64,000 nt of DNA from Leptotrichia sp. oral taxon 212 (lineage in GTDB: Bacteria > Fusobacteriota > Fusobacteriia > Fusobacteriales > Leptotrichiaceae): contig NZ_CP012410.1 in assembly GCF_001274535.1 (NCBI RefSeq), forward strand, positions 1,151,126 through 1,215,125, read 5' to 3'. Each line of letters starts with the position of its first letter. Position 1 is the stretch's first letter. Shown piece after piece: positions 45,556 through 54,189 of the stretch. The translations under genes were made by a program, and so were the position numbers. Below the pieces are notes generated by a model that had not been told where the DNA came from, did not search any database, and saw nothing but the letters and a program-made list of their open reading frames with translations.

Positions 45556-46551
45556 ATGAGATTTGGTATAATTGGAACTAACTGGATTACTGACAAACTG
45601 CTTGATGCCGGCAGTCAGCTGGAAAACTTCGAACTGACGGCGGTTTACTCAAGGACTGAAGAAAAAGCCAGAGAATTTGCTGCTAAGTATAATGTTAAAA
45701 ATATTTTTACTGATTTAAAGGAAATGGCTGAAAGTGATTTGATTGACGGAGTTTACATTGCCTCCCCGAACTCTTTCCATTGCGAACAGAGTGTACTCTT
45801 TCTGAAAAATGGAAAAGCTGTATTATGTGAAAAGCCTTCAGTTTCAAATTCTTACGAGCTGGAAAAAGTTATAAATACAGCAAGGGAAAATAACACTTTA
45901 TATATGGAAGCTCTAAAAATTCCATTTATTCCTACGTATAATGTCTTAAAGGAAAATCTTCATAAAGTTGGAAAGATAAGAAAAGTTGTGGCAAACTACT
46001 GCCAGCATTCTTCGAGATATGAAGACTATAAAAAAGGTGATGTCAGAAATGCCTTTAAAAAGGAATTTTCAAATGGAGCATTAATGGATATAGGAGTCTA
46101 TCCTCTGTTTTTTGTAATCTCATTATTTGGAATTCCTGAAAAAATAACTGCAGAAGGATTGATTCTTGAAGATGGAAAAGGAATCGATGGACAGGGAACA
46201 GTTAACATGGTGTACAATGAAATGGACATTACAGTTCTTTTTTCAAAAATTACCAATTCATATCTGCCAACTGAAATTATGGGAGAAGAAGGTTCTCTTC
46301 TCATAGAGCATGTTTCAGAAATGGATAAACTCTACTTTATAAAAAGGGGAAGCAATGAAAAGACTGATCTGACATTGCCAAGAAAAGAAAATTCAATGTA
46401 TTATGAACTGAAACATTTTGTTGATTTATACAATGAAAATAAGAAGGAATCGCCTGTAAATACTTTTTCATTATCTCTTGAAGTAATGAAAATACTGGAT
46501 ACAATAAGAGGAAAAATCGGGATTATATTTCCTGCAGACAATAAAAAATAA
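45556..46551 (+). CDS. Gfo/Idh/MocA family NAD(P)-dependent oxidoreductase
   Basis: The 331-residue protein has an N-terminal Rossmann domain (RFGIIGTNWITDKLL), the CEKPS motif with its catalytic lysine (about 96), and a C-terminal alpha/beta substrate domain with GALMDIGVYPLFF. The family oxidises or reduces sugars, inositols or related cyclic compounds; the substrate is not readable. It stands alone behind a promoter with an operator-like palindrome, which suggests control by a sugar or similar ligand (inference). SD is GGAG. Confidence 0.88.
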   Translation: MRFGIIGTNWITDKLLDAGSQLENFELTAVYSRTEEKAREFAAKYNVKNIFTDLKEMAESDLIDGVYIASPNSFHCEQSVLFLKNGKAVLCEKPSVSNSYELEKVINTARENNTLYMEALKIPFIPTYNVLKENLHKVGKIRKVVANYCQHSSRYEDYKKGDVRNAFKKEFSNGALMDIGVYPLFFVISLFGIPEKITAEGLILEDGKGIDGQGTVNMVYNEMDITVLFSKITNSYLPTEIMGEEGSLLIEHVSEMDKLYFIKRGSNEKTDLTLPRKENSMYYELKHFVDLYNENKKESPVNTFSLSLEVMKILDTIRGKIGIIFPADNKK

Positions 46552-46615
46552 AAAACTTATGTTATTTTATTAAAAAATGATGTATAATATACAAAAAAGC
46601 GAAGGAGTAATCTAT

Positions 46616-47158
46616 ATGAAAAAAGTATTGTTTTTGTTAATAATTTTATTTGGAGCGTTTAACAGTTTTTCTGCTCATATTTTAAATGGCAAAAATTCCG
46701 GTATGTTTACAGACAAGGAAATGATGAGCCTTGTATCAGGAAACTATAATACTGATGTTCAGCTGGCTGTTGTTTCTAAAGCAAGGGGAAGTAATCAGGA
46801 ATCAACAACAAAGGCTGAAAATGATGCAAGACTGACTTTACAGAGCACAATTAAGGAATATTCCTATCTGGTATTGACTACATATTTAAAAGAAACAGGA
46901 ATAACAGGACAAAATTTTGATGTAAAAAAAATGAAAGATATAGCTGATCAGATAGCAAAGGAAGCCTTGCTTTCAGCAACTCAGAAAGGAAAATGGATAA
47001 CAGGACGTAATGATACTGTTATGCTTTATCTGATAGAAAAGGAAACCGTAAGAAAAATGTCGGCAAAAGCATTCAGGGAGAGACTGACAAATCTTATTGA
47101 AAAACTGACAGAGTACAGAGGAGTATTTGAAACTTTAAAAATACCCGGAGGAAATTAA
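46616..47158 (+). CDS. Secreted LPP20-like protein
   Basis: A 180-residue precursor with a clear signal peptide (about 1-20, FNSFSA). The mature part begins near KARGSNQESTTKAENDARLTLQSTI, an Ala/Thr-rich helix with the spacing seen in LPP20-type envelope proteins, then a long mostly helical C-terminus. There is no lipobox cysteine, so it would be periplasmic rather than a lipoprotein. The assignment is tentative. The ATG at 46616 has GAAGGAG at 46601-46607; the longer frame starts over a -10-like TATAAT at 46583-46588. Confidence 0.65.
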   Translation: MKKVLFLLIILFGAFNSFSAHILNGKNSGMFTDKEMMSLVSGNYNTDVQLAVVSKARGSNQESTTKAENDARLTLQSTIKEYSYLVLTTYLKETGITGQNFDVKKMKDIADQIAKEALLSATQKGKWITGRNDTVMLYLIEKETVRKMSAKAFRERLTNLIEKLTEYRGVFETLKIPGGN

Positions 47159-47180
47159 CTATTTAATAAATATATAAATA

Positions 47181-47224
47181 TACTGCACCTCCAATCTTGT
47201 ATTCAAGATTTTGGGTGCAGTACA
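47181..47224. repeat. Solo copy of the IS3 right-end hairpin
   Basis: The 43 bases 47182-47224 differ from the IS right end (12224-12266) at only two positions. Both fold as TACTGCACC...AATCTTG, four-base loop, CAAGATT...GGTGCAGTA. No transposase is attached. It sits between convergent genes, where it may serve as a transcription stop, although there is no T-run. Confidence 0.75.
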
Positions 47225-47280
47225 TTTATATTAACTTTAAATTTTCTTTTGAGATAGGATCTTTTATACCTGTAGATTTT

Positions 47281-47538
47281 TTAAAAAGCTGTAATTGTTG
47301 CAAGCAAACCAAAAATTATTCCTGGTAAATTTGCAGCGGCCAAAGGATAGTCTTTTTTTTCTTTTAAAAGTCCATAACTTGTCCAGATTGTACAGTTAAT
47401 TGTTGCAGCTAAAGGCTGTAAGAAAAATGTTTTATTTCCGTTCAAATTTCCTATTATTTGAGGAACATATGATACATACATTATTACTGAAAGTATTGTT
47501 CCAATCCATCCCAAAATTTTTAGATTTCTTTCATTCAT
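47281..47538 (-). CDS. SemiSWEET-type sugar transporter
   Basis: An 85-residue protein made of one three-helix SWEET unit: ILGWIGTILSVIMYVSYVPQIIGNLNG with the PQ motif in helix 1, a middle helix with NCTIWTSYGLL, and a C-terminal helix. SemiSWEETs work as dimers and move mono- or disaccharides passively. Sugar use by this organism is also suggested by the GH32 and glgP genes, but they are not adjacent. The gene is convergent with the LPP20-like gene. The ATG has a GGGG-type site. Confidence 0.88.
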   Translation of the reverse strand: MNERNLKILGWIGTILSVIMYVSYVPQIIGNLNGNKTFFLQPLAATINCTIWTSYGLLKEKKDYPLAAANLPGIIFGLLATITAF

Positions 47539-47626
47539 ATTTTTCCCCTATCTTTTTAAAATTTGTTTTTAAAGTATATCATAATCTATTAAAAAATTCA
47601 AAACTTTTTATATGCGTTTTTTCATA

Positions 47627-47655
47627 TTGAAGAATATTGAAATTTGTAGTATAAT
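47627..47655 (+). promoter_or_regulatory. tcdA promoter
   Basis: TTGAAG at 47627-47632, a 17-bp spacer and TATAAT at 47650-47655. Confidence 0.65.
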
Positions 47656-47706
47656 AACAAATCAGAAAACTAAAGAAGGAAATAGTAAAAGGAGATAGAA
47701 ATATAA

Positions 47707-48462
47707 ATGGAACAAATTTTTTCAAGATTTGCCATGCTGGTAGGCGAAGAAGGAATAGAAAAACTGAAAAAATCAAGTGTAATTGTTTTTGGAGTAGGTG
47801 GAGTAGGCTCATATGTGGTAGAATCTCTTGCAAGATCAGGAATAGGAAAAATAACTATGGTGGATTTTGACGAGATTTCAGAGTCTAACATTAACAGGCA
47901 GATTCATGCGTTGAAAAGTACAGTTGGAAAATCAAAGATAGAAGTAATGAAGGAAAGAATTTTAGATATAAATCCTGAATGTGAAGTTATACTGAAAAAG
48001 AAATTTGTCTTTGAAAATGTTTCTGAAATTTTTGAAGAAGATGGTAAGACATATAATTTTGCTGTTGATGCCATAGATGTTATTTATAGTAAAGTAACGA
48101 TTATTGAATATTGCATGAAAAATAATATAAAAATAATATCATCAATGGGATTTGGAAATAAGATGCATCCTGAAAAAATAGAAATAGACACTATAGAGCA
48201 TACCTCTGTCTGTCCTATGGCAAGGGCTATGAGACGTATTTTAAAGAAAAAGGGAATCAAAGGACTTGTAGCTGTTTATTCGCGAGAAATACCACTAAAA
48301 CCTGATAAATCTGATTTGTATGTCAGTGAAGAACCTACAGAATTTAGGGAAAATAATGAACTGCCAAATAAAATTACTCCCGGAAGCAATGCTTTTGTAC
48401 CGGGAACTGCAGGACTTGTAATATCTGCCTATGTAATAAGAAAACTTATAGGAGTGGAGTAA
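47707..48462 (+). CDS. tcdA: tRNA threonylcarbamoyladenosine dehydratase (TcdA)
   Basis: TcdA is an E1-like ATP-dependent enzyme that cyclises t6A37 of tRNA to ct6A. The 251-residue ThiF-fold protein has the nucleotide loop VVFGVGGVGSYVVESLARSG, DFDEISESNINRQIHAL, and the later SMGFGNKMHPEKIEI and VYSREIP strands that separate TcdA from MoeB/ThiF. The N-terminus (FSRFAMLVGEEGIEKL) is typical. AAAGGAG lies upstream. It has its own promoter and is followed closely by a membrane protein gene. Confidence 0.92.
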   Translation: MEQIFSRFAMLVGEEGIEKLKKSSVIVFGVGGVGSYVVESLARSGIGKITMVDFDEISESNINRQIHALKSTVGKSKIEVMKERILDINPECEVILKKKFVFENVSEIFEEDGKTYNFAVDAIDVIYSKVTIIEYCMKNNIKIISSMGFGNKMHPEKIEIDTIEHTSVCPMARAMRRILKKKGIKGLVAVYSREIPLKPDKSDLYVSEEPTEFRENNELPNKITPGSNAFVPGTAGLVISAYVIRKLIGVE

Positions 48463-48522
48463 AGTAAATTTAAGGAGGGTGATTTAAATGCTTCAGATTA
48501 TAAAAAAAATAAAAATAAAATT

Positions 48523-49359
48523 GTGAAAATTGCAATAATAACAGGGATTGTATTATGTGTATTTGGAATAATGGATGTAATATTTGAAAATACTATTTTC
48601 AATCTGTTTAAAAATTTGACTAAGCCCTATTTAGAAAAGGCTTATGAAGAATCAAAAAAATTGTTTATTACTTTATCATTGCTGAAAGGAACAGCTGACG
48701 TCATTGAAGGAAGTACAGTTAATGTAAATATGATACTTGGAATGAATGTGGAAATAGGAGATATTGTAAAACCTATTTATGATATAATAAATACAATATG
48801 GCAAATATCGCTGGCAAGTGTAGTTATTTTAAAGCTGGAAACTATTTATTACGAGATATTCAGGGTAAAAATAGCTTCAATTTTGATTTTTATCTCATTA
48901 ATTACTTATTTTCCGTATACTTTTACTAAGAATAAAATTACGGAAATCCTAAAAAAAATAGCTAAATATGCATTTTCTTTGCTGCTTTTTATTTATATTG
49001 TTCTTCCGGGGGCAATTTTGATAAGTTCAGGAGTTTCTGGCTACTTTGAAAATGAATATAAAAAACCTGCTGTTGCACAGCTTACTACGAGCCTTGATAA
49101 ACTGAACAAAGTTAAAGATGAGCTTTTTGTATTGGAACAGTCAAAAGGATTATTTAATATTCCTGGACAGCTTGAAAGTGCCAAAGAAAGATTCAACGGT
49201 TTTGGAAATGAAATAAACAATGTTTCGAAAAGCCTTACAGACAATACTCCAATAATAATAGGAATAACACTGCTTTCCTATCTTATTATGCCGTTGCTTG
49301 TAATTGTATTTTTATACAAACTTATGAAGGATATATTCTGGGAAAAATTAAAAAAATAG
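48523..49359 (+). CDS. Unrecognised membrane protein, start disturbed by an A8 tract
   Basis: From the GTG at 48523 the product has 278 residues with four to five membrane helices (near 1-20, 115-135, 145-170, 245-270) and a soluble loop with helical coiled-coil character (about 185-240). No family is recognised. A strong AAGGAGG at 48474-48480 precedes an ATG at 48488 whose frame stops after 12 codons. Adding one base to the A8 run at 48502-48509 would join that ATG to this gene (MLQIIKKNKNKIVKIAIITG). As it stands, translation relies on the GTG overlapping the TGA of the mini-frame. Confidence 0.7.
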   Translation: MKIAIITGIVLCVFGIMDVIFENTIFNLFKNLTKPYLEKAYEESKKLFITLSLLKGTADVIEGSTVNVNMILGMNVEIGDIVKPIYDIINTIWQISLASVVILKLETIYYEIFRVKIASILIFISLITYFPYTFTKNKITEILKKIAKYAFSLLLFIYIVLPGAILISSGVSGYFENEYKKPAVAQLTTSLDKLNKVKDELFVLEQSKGLFNIPGQLESAKERFNGFGNEINNVSKSLTDNTPIIIGITLLSYLIMPLLVIVFLYKLMKDIFWEKLKK

Positions 49360-49602
49360 AAATAAAAAAGAGGATATTCAAAAATAAAATATTAATGTGA
49401 AAAACTATATTTAAGAATTATTTAAAATTTTACAATTTAAAACAGGAAATGAATTTAGAAAAAATCATCTGTCTGAGCCTTTAGACAAGTTTTGATTTTT
49501 TCTTAATGAATGACTGTTTTATATGAGTAAAATTCTAATAAATGAATAAATATAGTTTTTTATATATAATATATTTCAATTTGAGAATCCTCTTTTTTAT
49601 TT
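49360..49602. terminator. Bidirectional terminator with a MITE-like repeat in its loop
   Basis: The 23-bp arms AAATAAAAAAGAGGAT... (49360-49382) and ...ATCCTCTTTTTTATTT (49580-49602) pair at 21 of 23 positions. They lie between two convergent genes, beginning right after the stop of the first. The repeat at 49399-49563 is inside the loop. Confidence 0.8.
49399..49563 (+). repeat. MITE-like quasi-palindrome, copy 2
   Basis: About 165 bp, starting GAAAAACTATATTT and ending AAATATAGTTTTT. The two halves mirror each other around GAGCCTTTAGAC. It is homologous to 41343-41503 (reverse) and 57165-57332. Confidence 0.8.
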
Positions 49603-49609
49603 CTACTTT

Positions 49610-50542
49610 TTAATATTGTGATATTCCCAGATTAAATCCATTTCTTGCTACTGGAACGCCTCTTAAATCATAAGCTGTCCAAGTTCCGTCAGCAGTATAA
49701 TTTTTTATTTTTCCTTTCAGTTTTATGGAACCATTATTGTAATATTGTTCAAAGTCTCCGTTTCCATTTACCAGGTCAGCTTTTCTTTCTTTGGCGCCAT
49801 CAGGATACTGTCCCTTAATTTGTTTTAACTTACCATAGTCATAAGTTTCAGTAAGTCTTTTTATATTTCTTCCTTCTGAAGCAGGATAATACCAGATCCA
49901 TTCCTTATCCCTCATGTTATCTACATATACACCTTCAGCTTTAAGATTTCCGTCTGTATAATATGAAAGTGACTTTCCATTTTTTCTTCCGTTTTTATAA
50001 ATGTCTTCCTGTATTTTTATTCCTTGAGAAAATTTCAGTTCAGTTCCTTCTTTAACACCATTATTGTATTCAACTGCTAAAGTTAAACTTCCTTTATCAT
50101 CAAATTCATATCTTGGACCATCTAAAACACCGTTTTTATAATTACTTATGGAATTTGAATATCCGGTAGATAAACTAAAATCAATTTCTTCACCATTTTT
50201 TTGGCCATTTTTGTATTCTGAAACTTTTGATACACCTCCATCACCATTATAATAGTATACTTTTCCGTCAAGTACACCGTTTCTGTAATTTTTTATGGAC
50301 TGTACTCCGTAATTATAATTATACTCAACCAATGGTCCTGTAATAGGAGTGTTATTTTCCAGACTAACAACAATTCCGTTAGCAATAGTAGTGTTTTCAG
50401 ATGTATAGTAATTTCTGCTGTCTAATATTCTATGCTGTTCTGAATAATAATTTCCTGATGATTTTGGTCTTGTATTTGGATTTATGGCAGCTGCAGCACT
50501 TAGTGCGATAAGTGAAAATAATATGACAATAAGTTTTTTCAT
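49610..50542 (-). CDS. Secreted MORN/YwqK-type repeat protein
   Basis: The 310-residue precursor has a signal peptide (about 1-19, ALSAAAA) and then about seven repeats of the MORN variant of the YwqK family (patterns such as YKNGQKNGEEIDF, YKNGVLDGPRYEF, YKNGRKNGKSLSYY). Such repeats form an extended beta surface and are often in exported proteins of fusobacteria; YwqK itself was named as an antitoxin in Bacillus, which does not fit an exported protein. The role is unknown. A strong GAAAGGAGG precedes the ATG. Confidence 0.82.
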   Translation of the reverse strand: MKKLIVILFSLIALSAAAAINPNTRPKSSGNYYSEQHRILDSRNYYTSENTTIANGIVVSLENNTPITGPLVEYNYNYGVQSIKNYRNGVLDGKVYYYNGDGGVSKVSEYKNGQKNGEEIDFSLSTGYSNSISNYKNGVLDGPRYEFDDKGSLTLAVEYNNGVKEGTELKFSQGIKIQEDIYKNGRKNGKSLSYYTDGNLKAEGVYVDNMRDKEWIWYYPASEGRNIKRLTETYDYGKLKQIKGQYPDGAKERKADLVNGNGDFEQYYNNGSIKLKGKIKNYTADGTWTAYDLRGVPVARNGFNLGISQY

Positions 50543-50679
50543 GAGTTTCTGCCTCCTTTCTGTATTTTTATTATAACAAATAAAAATTATAATTTCATTT
50601 GAAAATTTCTAATTAGTATTTCTATAATCAAAAAAAATATGATATAATAAACATAAAACTGTTTGAAAGAGGAAAAAAT

Positions 50680-51543
50680 ATGAATGAGATAAAACAGCTG
50701 TTAGGGGAAAAGTATTTGAAAATGGAAGATTACTATAATATTTCTTTTGATGTATTAAAAAAGATATTTAAGCAGAATAAAATGCTTATAATAATTTTTA
50801 TTTTAATTAATATGTCAATAAAAATTATTACTGAAAAATATCAGGGATTTTTAAAAACGTTAGAAATGATGGAAATCTCCAATCTTACAGAGATTAAAAA
50901 TTACTGGTATTCCATAAATGCTATCATAGTACTATCGATTGTTTCGATTATTGTTTCTATGATTATACTGAAGAAAACAGGTGCAGTTATTGAAGAAGAA
51001 AAGGGAAAATATGTACTGGAAACAGTTTTAAAATCCTTTAAGCTATTTTGTACAACATTTGCATTCCTTCTAATTTTTTATGTGGTAATGGTAATAGTAT
51101 GGTCTGTGATTTTTATGATTTATTTTTCTGTATCGGGTACAGAAAAAATTACTTTATCCAGTATGAAAAATATATCAACCATTAATCTTTTTATATTTAT
51201 TTCAATTACTATAACTGCTATAATCTTCATTTTAAAGATACTGTATTTTGTTCAGATGTATTTTCTAAGAAGAATAAGTATGTATGAAGCTCTTATTTAT
51301 AATTTTCATCTGTGCAAAAGAAATAAGCTGAGAATTATACTTCCTGTAATACTGCTTGTAATTCTGAACATACTTCTTAACCTTCCTTCAGGTATTTTAA
51401 ATTTTGTAACATTATTTTCAAAATATAAATTACTGGTAGTAGGTATATCAGCAATATTAAACAGTATGCTAAATATTTTTTATATTATACTCATAACAGT
51501 TATATATTTAAATGTAGAATATATGGACTTAAGAAAAAATTAG
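50680..51543 (+). CDS. Unrecognised six-helix membrane protein
   Basis: A 287-residue protein with an N-terminal soluble segment of about 35 residues and six hydrophobic helices (about 37-52, 70-98, 120-150, 165-190, 210-235, 245-275). The layout resembles small membrane proteins annotated only by domain-of-unknown-function families. A -10-like TATAAT lies at 50643-50648. It is followed by the TPR, membrane and amidase genes on the same strand, which may form an envelope group. Confidence 0.75.
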   Translation: MNEIKQLLGEKYLKMEDYYNISFDVLKKIFKQNKMLIIIFILINMSIKIITEKYQGFLKTLEMMEISNLTEIKNYWYSINAIIVLSIVSIIVSMIILKKTGAVIEEEKGKYVLETVLKSFKLFCTTFAFLLIFYVVMVIVWSVIFMIYFSVSGTEKITLSSMKNISTINLFIFISITITAIIFILKILYFVQMYFLRRISMYEALIYNFHLCKRNKLRIILPVILLVILNILLNLPSGILNFVTLFSKYKLLVVGISAILNSMLNIFYIILITVIYLNVEYMDLRKN

Positions 51544-51646
51544 ACAGACTTACTGTCAAAAAGAATTTTTATTTGAAAAAAATAATGAAAATTGTTATTA
51601 TATAAGTATATTTTAATTAAGAGCCGTAATATTTTTAGGAGGATAC

Positions 51647-53590
51647 ATGAAAATTTTCAATATATTTAAGCCATCGGAAGAGAATAATAAAGATATAGCC
51701 GATAATAAAGATGTTTTAGAAAATGTAGTAGAAAATTCTCTTCCTGAAATAGCAGAGCCAGAAGAAGTGGAAAAAATATCCTACTATGATGAATTTGGTA
51801 AAGAACATAAAGTAGAAAAAAAGAAGTGGGTAGAAAAAAAGTTAAATCCTGGAATAAAAGAAAACTGGAATAATGTAGAAGCTTTATATCCCATTGTACT
51901 GGATGCTTTTTCAAAGGAGGCTTATTCTGAAGTACAGGAAGCATGTTTCAGAATATATTCTTTAGATAAGAACAAGGAAAGAAAAACTAATATTTTAGGA
52001 ACATATTATATAAAAACAGATGCATATGATCAGGCTATTGAAATGTATAAAAAATACCTCTCTTCAGAAGTGGCATCTGAGTCCATATATGTAAACTATG
52101 CCACTGCGCTTGAAGGTGCAGACAGGACATGGGAAGCTGAATCAATATATCTCAGAGCTCTAAAGCTAAACCCAAATTCTGTTGAAGCCTTCAGAAATTA
52201 TTTTAAACTTATTAGAAGAAAAGGAACAAAGGAATACATAAAACAGCTTGAGAAATTTTCTTCTGAAAGAGGTTCTTGGAGGGCAAGGCTTACTCTGGCA
52301 ACTGATTATTTCAAAAGAGGAGATAAGGATAACGGTAACAGATATTTAAGGGATGCATTACGTGAATCCGGCTACAACGCAGAAACTATGGCTGTCGCTT
52401 CAGGAATTTACAGTATGAATCATCTGTTTGATGAACTTGAGCAATATGTATTTCCATTTTATATTCCTGAAAAGCATGGAGCATACACAACCTTAAATAT
52501 TCTGGAATACTATAAAATAAAGAAAGACTATAAAAAGGGACTTGAATTATGTAAATTTACTTCAAAGTATTCATGGCCTGAATTTTTTGATAAATTTATA
52601 GCATATGAAGATGAATTCTTAAGAATACGTTCAGAGGCTGAACAGAATGGCAAAAAAGAAGCAGGAAACAGTTTCTTTTCTACGAATTATCCGTTATGGT
52701 ACTATAATTTTAATGAACCTGACTGGCTTCTGAATAACAGTGAAAGAGGGAAACCAAATCTGCTTGTATTGTCTTTTACGGCATTGGGAGAGCAGTCAGA
52801 TTTTGCAGAAAATCTTGCTGTTTCGTTACCTCTTCAGTTAAATGAGACATTACATTACAAAAGTAATTTAAACTATCAGGTTGCTATTTATCATAATAAG
52901 GATAAAATTTTCGTATCTAGAAAAAAATATAGTGTAGATTACATGAATCTGATAAAAAAGCAGAATCCAAAATTAGATTATGTATTATCAGGAAACATTA
53001 TGAAAGTGCCTAACAGCTATGAAAAATATGATATTGAAATTTATCTTTATGATTATGCAAATGAAGCAAAAGTAAAATTAGTCAGCAAAATTTATGAACA
53101 GGATGAATTATACAGAGTACAGAATGAAATAATTGACAAGTTTAATGAATTTTTTAAATGCATAAATAAAAATCATATAAAATATGAACATGATTTTGAT
53201 AATCTGGTTCTGTTTAGCCAGAAAGTAAAATTTCTTATGACAGAAAAAAAAGATAGGGAATTTCAGGCATGGAGATACAAAAAACTATTTATTGACCAGA
53301 TAAAGGTTGTATTGAATGATCAGAAAAATGATCTGAAGAAAATAAATCTGATAGTTCTTCTTTATGAACTGAAAAAATATAACAGTCAGTTGTTGAAAGG
53401 GCAAAAGCCTTTAATTTACGACATGATATACAAGGAAATTTTTAAAACACCTACATTAAAATTGTTGACACCTATTATATATAATGTATATAATGATGAG
53501 GAAAATTATAATAATTATATGGAAGAACTTCAGCAGAACAGTCCTATTTACATAAAATGGATAAATAAATTTTTAGATTATGTTAACTAG
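51647..53590 (+). CDS. TPR-repeat protein
   Basis: The 647-residue protein begins with a charged region (about 1-75), then TPR-like helical repeats (about 75-330; for example YYIKTDAYDQAIEMYKKYL and TWEAESIYLRALKLNPNSVEAF). A second domain (about 350-560) contains a strand-rich part with LSFTALGEQSDFAENLAVSLPLQL, reminiscent of envelope proteins that bind partners. There is no signal peptide, so it is cytoplasmic or membrane-associated. A strong TAGGAGG precedes the ATG. Its stop is eight bases before the next gene's start. Function is unknown. Confidence 0.78.
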   Translation: MKIFNIFKPSEENNKDIADNKDVLENVVENSLPEIAEPEEVEKISYYDEFGKEHKVEKKKWVEKKLNPGIKENWNNVEALYPIVLDAFSKEAYSEVQEACFRIYSLDKNKERKTNILGTYYIKTDAYDQAIEMYKKYLSSEVASESIYVNYATALEGADRTWEAESIYLRALKLNPNSVEAFRNYFKLIRRKGTKEYIKQLEKFSSERGSWRARLTLATDYFKRGDKDNGNRYLRDALRESGYNAETMAVASGIYSMNHLFDELEQYVFPFYIPEKHGAYTTLNILEYYKIKKDYKKGLELCKFTSKYSWPEFFDKFIAYEDEFLRIRSEAEQNGKKEAGNSFFSTNYPLWYYNFNEPDWLLNNSERGKPNLLVLSFTALGEQSDFAENLAVSLPLQLNETLHYKSNLNYQVAIYHNKDKIFVSRKKYSVDYMNLIKKQNPKLDYVLSGNIMKVPNSYEKYDIEIYLYDYANEAKVKLVSKIYEQDELYRVQNEIIDKFNEFFKCINKNHIKYEHDFDNLVLFSQKVKFLMTEKKDREFQAWRYKKLFIDQIKVVLNDQKNDLKKINLIVLLYELKKYNSQLLKGQKPLIYDMIYKEIFKTPTLKLLTPIIYNVYNDEENYNNYMEELQQNSPIYIKWINKFLDYVN

Positions 53591-53598
53591 AGGTGTGT

Positions 53599-54189
53599 AT
53601 GAATACTAATAAAAAAATATTGGCTGTATTTCCAATTGTTTTATATATAATTGCCAATATGTTATTTTACAGTGTTATTTTTAATGATTATGTAAACAGA
53701 AGAATCTTTTTTATTACAGGCTTTCTGTTTTTATGTGAAATTGCATTTTGGATTGTAATTTTTTATTTTATCAATAGAGAAAAAGATATACAGAAATGGG
53801 AAAAATACTTAATTGAAGGAATATTTTTAACTGGAGTTGCAGCTACTGGTATAGGAAGAATCCTTCTAAACAGTTCCCCTTATGTAAATGATCTTGTAAA
53901 CAGCAGCACAGCAATGATTTATCTTCTGGGAAGCGGAAGAGTTCTGATGCTGTTCTGCAGTATTCTGTTGATTATTTATGTTTTTGACAATAAAAATTGG
54001 TTTATAATTTTATTGGCAATTCTCAATATAGTTGTCGCAATATTAATATGGGTTGATTTTGATAACAGTATTACATCATCAATCAGAATAATTATGGGAC
54101 TTATAGCAATTATGCGTGTTTTACTCTTTAAAGAAAATGAAACACAAGAAGTAAAAATGGAGGGAAAAAATGAAAAAAAAATTGACTAG
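53599..54189 (+). CDS. Unrecognised six-helix membrane protein
   Basis: A 196-residue integral membrane protein with six predicted helices and short loops. The start is set at the ATG at 53599, because AGAGGTG precedes it; the frame opens two codons earlier. It follows the TPR gene after eight bases and its 3' end overlaps the amidase gene by 20 bases, so all three are translated from one message. No family is recognised. Confidence 0.75.
   Translation: MNTNKKILAVFPIVLYIIANMLFYSVIFNDYVNRRIFFITGFLFLCEIAFWIVIFYFINREKDIQKWEKYLIEGIFLTGVAATGIGRILLNSSPYVNDLVNSSTAMIYLLGSGRVLMLFCSILLIIYVFDNKNWFIILLAILNIVVAILIWVDFDNSITSSIRIIMGLIAIMRVLLFKENETQEVKMEGKNEKKID

Noticed and set aside
49610-50542. YwqK-type protein as an antitoxin
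   Set aside because: It has a signal peptide and no toxin partner next to it, so only the repeat type is reported.
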